A stretch of DNA of 64,000 nucleotides from Heliopora coerulea (taxonomy: Eukaryota > Cnidaria > Anthozoa > Scleralcyonacea > Helioporidae): assembly GCA_030142905.1 (NCBI GenBank), contig JASJOG010000096.1, positions 62,001 through 126,000 on the forward strand. Reading direction: 5' to 3'. Position numbers and translations under genes: made by a program. How positions within the stretch are numbered: the first letter of the stretch is position 1; the number at the start of each line of letters is the position of its first letter. Positions 56,840-64,000 of the stretch are shown here, piece after piece. The notes under the pieces were generated by a model. The model did no database searches and had not been told where the DNA came from. It worked only from the letters and a program-made list of their open reading frames with translations.

Positions 56840-59800
56840 TATTAACCCAGGCGACATAAAAATGCAGCAAGTCTTGTGGTGGAACGTGCGATCTCTTATT
56901 TTATACTAAACTATCAGAAAATCTTAAGTTGTTTTATGTTGCTTTGATGCTGATAAAAACATCTCTGTACATTAATTGTGAAAAGGCTTCTGAAGACGTT
57001 TGGAGTTGCTTCACCAGACTTTATGTCTGTATGTCAACAGAGTTTTGTCGAGTGGTTACGAGATTGATGTAAAGCAGTGAATTTAAATCTTGGGAATGCA
57101 TGAACACCGTTTGAACTGTTAGGGTTTCAGTGCTGTCTGTCAACGTTGTCTTTTCAGCACGTCTCTTTCTCCTTGCGACCTATGCAGTTTTCTGGCTCCA
57201 ACAAAATTAAAAAAAAAAAAAAAACCAGCTTACTTGGCAACCTCATCCCCGGGACTTTTTCCTTTTTGCGATTGAAGAGCAGCCCTGACTACGGGTGGTC
57301 ACCCGACTCCCAGAAATTTTGGGTGTTTTCATAGAGCTCAGAAGTTCATATAAACCATCCTGATCTTATTTTTGCATTTACCAGCAGTTCACCTTGCGGT
57401 TCACTTGCGATCATTTTGCGGCTCGGCTGCGGTCATCTTGCTGCTCGGCTGCGGTCATCTTGCTGCTCGGCTGCGGTTGCCTTTGCGGTCAATCAAAACT
57501 GCGTCTCACGAGACGCAGAAGTCGGGACTCGATCGGTGACATACGCTATTTTCCGAAGTTATGAGTCATCTACGGTAACTTTAAACGTGGTGACTACGGT
57601 AACTGTGTTCTGTGTTGCAAATGGGGAAACTTTCGGAATTCGCTAGGAATCGAATTGTTTCTCTGGAGTCTTCTGGTACATCGACCACTAAGATTAGGAA
57701 TATTCTCGAAGAAGAAGGAATAAAAACATAATAATAATAATAATAATTTAAACTTATTTACACACGGTGGCCTTTCAGTGTCCTGTTTTTCAAAGGGCCG
57801 TGTTAAGTTACGAACAACTATATACGATACTAATTACAAACTGTCAATATATAAACAACTATTTGAACAACTATATACAATACTAGTTTACAAACTTATA
57901 ATATTACTCTACAGAAAACTATTGTGTGGTATTATTATTGTCCCAGCTCAATTGCATACATTATTGATCACTCTCTTAAAGGCTTTGACAGTGATTTCAT
58001 TTAATTTTGTCATTGGAGCTTTGCCTGCTAAGGTTTCATTCCATAAAGCAGCTCCCCTGTAAGCAAAGCTCCGTTTTAGGAAATTTGTTTTAGGCTTTTG
58101 CAAATAGAGCATTTTATGATTACTTCTTAAGTCATACATGTGGTTAGTAGAGACCTTAAACATTTGTGTTAAGTATTCTGGAGCCATACCCTTAAGCACT
58201 TTGAATATCATAAGAAGTTCTCTATTTTTTAATAATGACTGGATAGAGGTCCAATTAAGCATTTGAAAAATATTGGAAGATCTCTCTTCATAGCCTAAAC
58301 CAGTTATGACTCGGGCCGCACGGTTTTGAAATTTAGCCATTTTTTTAAGGTTCGCTTGATTACCATCGTGCCATACAGTAGAGCAGTAATTAAAATAAGG
58401 AAGTACAAATGTCTTGTATACAGTCGCTAAAGTTGCTTGGGGGACATAGGGTTTTACTTTTCTAATTACGGCTATAGAACAAGAAATCTTTTTGCATTGT
58501 TCTTCTACATGCTTCGTCCATTGTAATTTATCTTCGATTATTACCCAGAGCACTTTTTTCTTATAGACTCGTTTGATCGCATGGTCTCCAATTTTAATTA
58601 CAGGTTCACTTTCTAATTGTTCTAAGCGCTTTCTCGAGCCGATAAGCATGTACTCTGTTTTTCCTTTATTCAACGTTAATTTGTTGGCGTCTAACCATGT
58701 TTTAACATTAGCAATGTCTATCCCCAGCTTGTATTCAATTTCAGAAACAGTCTGTCCAGTTGCAGTTAGACTTGTATCATCTGCAAACATAATAGGTTCG
58801 GTCATTTGTAAGATATTTGGCTAGTCGTTTATGTAAATCGTAAATAGAAGTGGTCCAGAAGCCTGTAAGCCTGTTCCTTTCACGGTATGAACGAAGCGGC
58901 AGTTTAGCTGATGCCAAACGAAGCGGAAGAAAGCCGATCTTAAGTGGCCGTGAAAGAGATTTTATCGATGATAAAATGAAAAATAACGACGAGTTGACAT
59001 CGTCCGAATCGACTATTTTGAAATCCTACTGGAGTTAATTAATATGCATGCAAATGTTGCTCGCTGAGAAGCGGCTGCGGTCCAAAAGCTCACTTCTGGG
59101 TATTTTTTAATCTTTTTCCTATTTACACGTCGAAAGATATAGCTGATTCTTTGGTTTCGAATCTCGTCTTGGTAATACGTATGACGGATTCAGTTTCACC
59201 GTCAATACCTGACTACACTGAGATTTTACGCCTGGTTAACGTCGTTAAAATGTTAACTGGCTCCCAAAAATTCCATCAAATAATTACTTCAACCAGAGGA
59301 ACCCCAAGGAATCACGTGAAAAGAATTTCAAAGCTGGCTGAAAAGTTGATATACTTGAGTATCCGAAATATTAAAATGCTAAATGATACCACAAAATGAA
59401 ATATCTGTGTAGGTTCACTACCAGTATCAGTTTAAGGCAGGTTGAAATTTCTCTCAAGTAATCGGAAGTGTTTCTGTCCGGTTATCTGAACTAAAATTCT
59501 TTCTTTTAAACGTTACATAGAGTGTTTCTGTACTGCAAACGAGTCAGTCATACCTTTAAAATTATTTTGAGATACCGCAAATTGGACTCAGTATGGACGC
59601 AAACCGCACGCAGGACGGACGCAGACGCACTGTTAGGTTATTTCTGAGCAGTACTGTATGTAGTTGATAGGGTTATCCAGTATAAATAGAGACACTTTAC
59701 TTTACCTTTACCTTTCTTTTAAGGTGACCTCTCTCAGTGGCTGAATGAACCATGTGGCAGCAATGTTGGAATTAGGATTAGAATTAGGATTAGGGTTAGA

Positions 59801-62189
59801 TTTAGGTTTTCGATAAGGGTAAAGATTTGGATTAGGATTTGGATTAATAATAACAGCAGAAATGTGATTAGGGTCAAGATTAGGATTTCGATTTGGGTTA
59901 AGGTAAATGTCAGTTTTCGTAGGGGATCATTCATCCCTAAACAGGTCATTCGTCACTACGGATAAATGATCTAGGGTCAGTCATTTCTGGGAGTCAGTCA
60001 TTCCTGTGACAGCGACGTTAAGATGGCGAACTAAGGTTACGAATATGTACATCGGAGCCACAGCTTCAGCACTCAACCAACAAGCGTTTGTAACCTTTGC
60101 TCTCAATTTGAGTCTTGGTGACTCAATGGCTGGAGCGTCCCACCAGCCCTCAGAAGGTTGTCGGTACGAAACCTGCCTGGGGGTAAGAAACATCTTCCGA
60201 AGATTTAGACGTTCATACAGTACAGTATGTTGTAATAATCCTACTGGCTTATTTCTCCTATTTAAAAAATCCTGCAGCATCTCATGTCTACAACCATAAC
60301 AATATGCTGATTTAAATTCATTTTGGTCATCCATGGAAGTGCATCTCCGTTTCTTTTCCAACTGTGAAACTCGTAATTCGATGTTTTTCTTTTTTGCTCA
60401 TCAGAAATCATCCACCTATGATTGCAGTTGGCAGTGATGACGACAATCTATCCAATGGAGGAAAAGTACAAATGCACGAATACAATGAAACTGCTAGGTG
60501 GGCAACGCATTGTGAAATTAGTGTGGTATTGCAGTGTGCTTACCGTGCGTACGTAATTTGTAGATGTGCTTATTGGACTGTTTTAAGGTTGGAACCCAAG
60601 AATATCCAAGTCCCTTCGACCTCTGACTTACATCTGCTCGCACCATGATAATTAGATTAATCAAGATTATTTCATGGCTGTGGTAGCGAGCAATCCGAAT
60701 ACGGAAATCCTACAATTTGATTGGTACATAAGCGGTCGGATATTTCCCGTATTGCCCGTCCAGGAGAGAAATTTAGAAAAGCCTTGCTTACGTCAAAAAA
60801 TAATTAATATTCTTGGCAAAATATGAAGTGTAAATGTATTACGAATAATCAGAAAAGGAAAAGTAACTGTGCAGAGTGAAGTTGGTGAATAAATTCCATA
60901 TCAAATGACGACAGAATTGCAAGTGTTTACATTTTGACGTTCTGTCCTTTTGCACTTATGAATTATATTTCACAAAAGCCATATAATGAACTACTCATTA
61001 ACCTCGCTTGTTCCGTCTGTGGTAGTGAAATATTAGAGACATTGGATCGATATTTCACTAGTACAGACCTCAAGCTCGATCTATAAGTAATTATTACTAG
61101 GTTAAGTAGAATAAAGTCCGGTGCAAGCAGACAACTTTATAAAATAAAGTAAAAATAAAATTCCGAAAAACAATGACATCTTGAAAACCCAAAATATGAG
61201 TTAAAAATAAGACGACGAATGATTGCGATGATATTTCGACTTTATTGCAAACTGTGGACTCGATAGCTCAACAGGTAGAGCGGCGGACCGGTATCCCGAA
61301 GCTGCGAGTCCAAATTCCGAGTCAACATTTTTCAGTTGACTTCGGCATTGTAGGTTAATTTTGAAGTTTCGTTTCATAATACCCTGAGGATGATGCAATA
61401 AAATCGAAATATCATCGCAATCATTCGTCGTCTTGTTTTCAACTCATATCTTGGGTTTTCAAGATGTCATTGTTTTTCGGAATTTGTTTTTTACTTTATT
61501 AACTAGAATAACCAGGTTTACGAGGACAATGATGATAACTAAGATCAGCAATGTTAAACTGTGGATTAAATAAAGGTAATAAAATCCAAAAACAGTTGTT
61601 GCTAAAACAATCACTCCTCGGTCGGTAAATATCGTGGATAAAATTAATCCCCTTATTTTGTTTCGGAATTATTCCACAGTATTCATTTGTCTTCGGCGAG
61701 CAATTGTTAAATATTTTTTAGCAGGAAACTTTTTGCAATGGGAAATTTTTGTGGACTTTGTAGAGCAGGGGTTCTCAACAAGAGGGTAATTACCCAAAAA
61801 GGAATAATTCAGGCTATCTCGGGGGGGTAACGGTAGCCCAGCAACAACAAAGGAAAAATATGATAAAAATAGAACTGAAAACAAATGCTGCTGTAGGGTA
61901 CTGCAGACTAGTATGTGTAGATTGTAGAATATAGAAATTGTAGACTGTAGAGTAGTGTAGAGTAGACTGTACGCGTAGCTGTAGTGTGTGGTGGGTAATG
62001 GGGTGAACATTGCCACCTCAAGTGGGTAGTAGATGCAAGTGGGTCGAGAACCCTTGCTCTAGAGCATAGCTGCGTGTGCTGGTGACTAATCTGTTTCTGC
62101 GTCTTTCTCAGGAAATGGCAGAGAGTTGAAACTTTGAATGCTATCACCGAGCCTGTACACGATGTCGCATTTGCACCAAATCTTGGACG
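49133..62189 (+). CDS. SEH1: Nucleoporin SEH1 (WD40), partial: five internal exons
   Basis: SEH1 is a WD40 beta-propeller that pairs with NUP85 in the Y-shaped Nup107-160 complex and also belongs to GATOR2. Exons: 49133-49179 ([11 protein letters not shown]), 52872-52952 ([20 protein letters not shown]), 54234-54311 ([20 protein letters not shown]), 60405-60497 ([25 protein letters not shown]), 62112-62189 ([27 protein letters not shown]). Order and splice phases agree. One exon of about 20 residues (the CKLSCSCISWNP region) is expected between 54311 and 60405, of length 2 mod 3; I did not find it. The N-terminal propeller blades were not located left of 49133, and the C-terminus should lie past 64000. 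Introns hold the Penelope-like element, two LINEs, a Tc1-like fragment and SINE copies. No lesion was seen in the five exons. Confidence 0.8.
50331..50813 (-). pseudogene. GIY-YIG endonuclease frame, left inverted arm
   Basis: Mirror copy of the 51119-51595 frame, opened by a short unrelated sequence at the arm's inner end. Arm identity stops at 50790, next to a direct duplication of ACGACACACTTTTACTA. Confidence 0.85.
51119..51595 (+). pseudogene. Penelope-type GIY-YIG endonuclease frame, right arm
   Basis: Continues the RT C-terminus read from 50821. The linker [18 protein letters not shown] and the CxxC-type motif in [20 protein letters not shown], then HEHATKHD, are typical. After KTLSHKT a one-base shift is needed to continue [20 protein letters not shown], and a TGA interrupts further on, so the C-terminus is broken. 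Confidence 0.85.
51913..51950 (+). ncRNA. Hammerhead-like core in the Penelope arm
   Basis: CTGATGA (51913-51919), helix II GAATTT/AAATTC around GTAAT, then GAAA (51938-51941). The expected short helix III and cleavage triplet are not clear (TATTACTA follows). The mirror copy is on the minus strand at about 50013-49976. Penelope-like elements are known to carry hammerheads in their pLTRs. Confidence 0.45.
53280..53745 (+). repeat. (ACTTC)n-like low-complexity tract
   Basis: CACTTCACTTTACTTC-type pyrimidine-rich repeats with many variants. The frame 53466-53726 is an artefact of it. In a SEH1 intron. Confidence 0.85.
54741..56840 (+). mobile_element. CR1/L2-like LINE, 5'-truncated, with (TTA)n tail
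   Basis: The ORF 54825-56729 is followed by about 80 bp of 3' sequence and a (TTA)n tail at 56808-56840. The start is uncertain; the endonuclease domain is missing. Inserted in a SEH1 intron in the gene's orientation. Confidence 0.85.
54825..56729 (+). CDS. LINE reverse transcriptase (open frame, 634 aa)
   Basis: RT of a CR1/L2-type non-LTR element, which copies its own RNA at a nicked target. Pre-RT linker residues 1-110 ([20 protein letters not shown]). RT motifs: [17 protein letters not shown], then motif [13 protein letters not shown] at about 254-265, motif [15 protein letters not shown] at about 312-325, and catalytic YADDTQLYL at about 346-354. The C-terminal region is complete: HWLPVHARI, then [16 protein letters not shown]. 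The whole RT is uninterrupted, so the insertion is fairly young, but without an endonuclease it cannot move by itself. Confidence 0.9.
   Translation: MKNYKIMKNNSNKLMNEVRSQFYKNFIEENNSNQHKLFAAAKKLLNHGDKRVAFPPSVDKLKYVNQMGNYFVEKIYNIHTKLDTLAHELPEIEVYNAPETIAQLSNFNVLTDEDVRTLVKECGMKNSAVDPLPTSLVIDLIDMLLPTITKIVNLSLESGSFADAWKCAFVHPLLKKVGMDSQFASCRPISNLQYISKLIEKAVFNQIHLHMTAHSIYPKLQSSYRRHHSTETALLKVTNDILLKMNAQEITLLVTLDLSSAFDTVHHNILLNRLQNEVGIQGKALDWFKAYLHNRGQKISIEGTLSQRFDLESGVPQGSCLGPLLFIIYVSKLFKVIEDQLPDSHGYADDTQLYLSFKPNTGTSQEDALHAMEICIEKIRCWMTHDKLLMNDGKTEFLVIGTRQQLCKLQPISISVNNSVIYPVPNIKNLGSWLDSNLNMSTHITKVCKVCFSHLHNIRRIKKYLSRDNLLILVHAFITSRLDNCNSLFSGLPGKQISKLQRVQNAAARLVMDVPKYSHITPMLHELHWLPVHARIQFKVLLFAFKAIHDLAPSYIKDLIEIKWKSSFNLRSNSDILLEPPIGKMLTTLGARSFHAAAPQLWNSLPLDIRSLTSIDIFKKSLKTYLLRKAFIDF
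57420..57485 (+). repeat. Minisatellite, 22-bp unit, three copies
   Basis: Unit GCTCGGCTGCGGTCATCTTG plus CT, with the last copy diverged. Confidence 0.8.
57621..57730 (+). pseudogene. Tc1-like transposase N-terminal fragment
   Basis: [20 protein letters not shown] then [14 protein letters not shown]: a helix-turn-helix start of Tc1/IS630-type transposases. It stops at the (ATA)n tail of an inserted LINE and appears to resume at 58850. Confidence 0.5.
57728..58860 (-). pseudogene. CR1/Jockey-like LINE RT fragment inserted in a Tc1-like gene
   Basis: The open minus frame 58805-57948 starts next to the catalytic FADDTSL and runs through [42 protein letters not shown] and [13 protein letters not shown]. 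An in-frame TAG lies just upstream (YIND*PNIL). The minus-strand 3' end is (ATT)n at 57728-57748. Same family as the 6640-8337 fragment. 5'-truncated inside the RT. Confidence 0.85.
58850..59035 (+). pseudogene. Tc1-like transposase, second helix-turn-helix fragment
   Basis: [20 protein letters not shown] then [17 protein letters not shown]: the linker and second DNA-binding helices of Tc1-type transposases. The DDE catalytic part was not recognised downstream. Confidence 0.5.
59761..59905 (+). repeat. Degenerate TTAGGG-like repeat
   Basis: Repeated ATTAGGATTAG, TTAGGGTTAG and GATTTGGATTAGG variants. It resembles the metazoan telomere unit but is too irregular to call a telomere relic with confidence. 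Confidence 0.6.
60112..60184 (+). mobile_element. Diverged SINE family 1 tRNA-like head
   Basis: GTCTTGGTGACTCAATGGCT, then CCAGCCCTCAGAAGGTTG and CCTGCCTGGGGG: the family 1 head with several substitutions in A- and B-boxes. A single copy, not a palindrome. Confidence 0.55.
61143..61500 (+). mobile_element. tRNA-SINE (family 2) enclosed by Penelope-like inverted arms
   Basis: The inverted arms 61143-61249 and about 61396-61500 share GACGACGAATGATTGCGATG, ATATTTCGA and TTCCGAAAAACAATGACATC with their complements. Inside is a tRNA-like head (61257-61323, acceptor GACTCGA, TAGCTCAACAGGTAGAGC) and a tail ending ATACCCTGAGGATGATGCAA. From the CTGAGGA...GAAA core onward, the order and wording parallel the 3' end of the Penelope-like element at 51913-52024 (AATCGAAAT, TTGTTTT, TCAAGATG, TTTTTCGGA, TTTACTTTA). 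Confidence 0.7.
61257..61323 (+). other. tRNA-like head of SINE family 2
   Basis: Intact D-arm GCTC/GAGC. The T-arm is shortened compared with the 8373 copy (CCAAATTCCGAGTC), so the acceptor 3' strand is partly lost. Confidence 0.65.
61890..62030 (+). repeat. GTAGA-rich low-complexity tract
   Basis: Irregular GTAGACTGTAGAGTAG-type sequence ending shortly before SEH1 exon 62112-62189. The minus frames across it are artefacts. Confidence 0.7.
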
Positions 62190-63540
62190 GTAAAACAAAA
62201 AGTAATGATATATATTTCCGTGTGTTAAGAGAATACTATTACTTATATATGGTATACTTTGTATTGGTGGAAAACTGTCATCAACGTTCTAGGTCAAATA
62301 ACAAAATTTGTTGGTTACATTTACTCCAAACAACCAAGTACGGGTGGAATGGAAGATGACCTTAAATATGTTGCCGGCCATATTAAATGACGAAATCTGA
62401 CTGATAAAATAAAATTTTAGGGTCTGTTCTCGAGAAATGTTTAACAAGGTTTGACCCTTTCCTGTCCGAGACGTCTTCCCTGGACGAGTAAAGTCGTCTT
62501 ACGTCAGTAGCGTACCCAGTGAGGGGCCGGGGGGAAACCGTGCCTCCCCTAGCTATGGTCATTCCAAGTCCGTTGGTGCATCATTTGCGAAATAGCAAAG
62601 GGATATTCTTCCTTTTTTATTATCCAGTCACAAACATTTTTATACGAAATTTCCTCTAACTTCTTAAAAAGATTCTGATGATTCCTACTTGACTTTTTCT
62701 CGTTACTTCCTACTTTTCTCCAACAACAAGAATTATTAAAGTTGTTATTTTGAACTTATCTTAATATTACCTCGCCGTGGTTGGAATGTTTTTGTATGAA
62801 CTGTAGACTTAGGAATTTGAAAAAAAAGAAGAGAAAAGAAAATGATACACGAATGCAATCCGTGCAACAAGTCCACGTCACCACTGTGTCCATTAAGTTA
62901 ATAGACACCACAGTAACTCAGACTACAAGAGCATGTGTCAAATAGCTTGTCGGTACATCTTCGATTATGTGTCCCCCAACAGCGCGGAACTATTTACTCC
63001 ACTGTCTGGCGTTAGCCAGAGTAAAATTAAAAAGTCGGATACGGACCGGAAAAGGTTAAATGTATCAACGTGGAGACTAGTTTGTTATGGGCCTACTGTT
63101 TACGAATTTTTTTAAGAGACGTCTTTAGTACTTGGTGCGTAGATTGATTACAATTCAGACTCGGCTTTGTCTCGACGGTTTTTTCAACGCACTTCTCGGT
63201 TTTCTATGAGGCGATTTTTTAAAATGATATCTGTAGTTGTTCAGTTAACCCACCCTAGGGAAAACATTCATGTATAACAGTGGAAAAACACTTCTAGAAT
63301 GTGATGAAAAAGGCAGAGCAATTTTTATTTACTGGGACGGTTGTATTATCATCAACTGAGAAAATGACAGTTATCGAAAAACTTCAACTTAGGTTTAAAT
63401 TCTCGTCAATTATTTACCTATAAAGCACTTACAGTTAGCTGATGACCAATATGACTAAAAGCAACATCGAATGACATATAACTTTGTGAAGGAGTAGGCG
63501 TAACTATCAAAATTCTTGGATGATCGTGGCACATTTGTCA
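62190..63540. other. SEH1 intron, no feature recognised
   Basis: Begins with the donor GTAAAAC of exon 62112-62189. It contains CAGTAGCGTACCCAGTGAGG (62508), possibly a single hAT-like end. No further SEH1 exon was recognised. Confidence 0.4.
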
Positions 63541-63559
63541 AGATCAAACCTTAGGAAAC

Positions 63560-63850
63560 GATTTCTGAGCCCCAGATGAGAATCAAACCCGCAACCTTCT
63601 GATGACTGGTAAGATGCTGTAACCATTGAGATATCGAGATTCAGATGGCGAGCTAACGTACAAATTCGACTTATGTGGAGCCTACGCGGCTGCCACGATA
63701 AGCTAATAATGTTTTGAATGTGGGAACTTGGAGATATTCAAAGACCGTCGTTGAACGTTCGGCAAGCCCAAACGTCAGAAGACGATTTCTGAGTCCCGGA
63801 CGGCTATCTGGAGGTTGCGGGTTCGATCCCCACCTGGAGCTCAGAAATCG
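63560..63850. mobile_element. SINE family 1 copies, inverted and truncated
   Basis: A complete but diverged minus tRNA-like head (63640-63568) and, further right, a partial plus head with GAGGTTGCGGGTTCGATCCC (B-box) at 63811-63842, followed by a T run. The right part has different flanks (GTTCGGCAAGC and GCTTGGCGAACGT, mutually complementary), so a second foldback subfamily may overlap. Confidence 0.6.
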
Positions 63851-64000
63851 TTTTTTTTTTTTCCCCCCGAGGTTAGAGCTTGGCGAACGTCCAACGATCA
63901 TCCATGAATTTCTTCTAGCGCCCACATTCAAAACATTAGTTTGTATGATAGTCGTGTTGAGGGAAATCTTCTGCCAACACTCTTTTAAGTCTGGTTCCAC

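Noticed and set aside
57158..57210. Possible missing SEH1 exon after the acceptor TTGTCTTTTCAG
   Set aside because: Only scattered residues (C-D-L-C-S) match, in the wrong frame, and the stretch runs into a poly-A tract without a donor.

Overview
This looks like AT-rich animal nuclear DNA, most likely from an anthozoan cnidarian (coral or sea anemone). The placement is inference. It rests on intron-exon structure, two recognisable eukaryotic genes, and a mixture of Penelope-like, CR1/L2-like, RTE-like, gypsy-like, Crypton-like, hAT-like and Tc1-like elements. There is no bacterial gene organisation. All genes below were read by eye as exons with splice sites and matching phases; no database search was run.

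Left third (1-13 kb, minus strand): twelve exons of DNA topoisomerase II, from the linker just before the cleavage core to the acidic C-terminus. The ATPase and TOPRIM half was not found. The copy has an in-frame stop, a lost splice acceptor, an extra base in an A run and a frame break at one junction, so I call it a 5'-truncated pseudogene. Its introns hold an RTE-like LINE, a CR1-like LINE, a tRNA-derived SINE, a hAT-like MITE, two Penelope-type 3' ends with hammerhead-like cores, and a fossil of the gene's own last exon.

Middle (13-40 kb): repeats, one orphan immunoglobulin-domain exon (18.9 kb), several TIR and foldback elements, then a complete ten-exon minus-strand gene (39694 to 27019) for a 516-residue single-pass membrane protein. 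It has a Cys-rich ectodomain, a Ser/Thr/Pro stalk and a tail with five YxxL/V motifs. Its 7-kb first intron carries an internally deleted LTR retrotransposon, a dispersed repeat with a small ORF, and a Crypton-type recombinase pseudogene.

Right third (40-64 kb): nested TIR elements, a decayed DDE transposase gene interrupted by a foldback tRNA-SINE, a large nested inverted repeat, and five plus-strand exons of the nucleoporin/GATOR2 WD40 protein SEH1. SEH1 introns contain a recent Penelope-like insertion with inverted pseudo-LTRs and a 13-bp target duplication, a CR1/L2-like LINE with an open RT frame, and a Tc1-like fragment split by another LINE.

The most unusual theme is the link between tRNA-derived SINEs and inverted (foldback) architecture. 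One SINE family forms head-to-head palindromes with a tRNA cloverleaf in each arm. A second SINE sits inside inverted arms whose sequence parallels the 3' end of the Penelope-like element, including a hammerhead-like core. This suggests SINEs mobilised by Penelope-type machinery.
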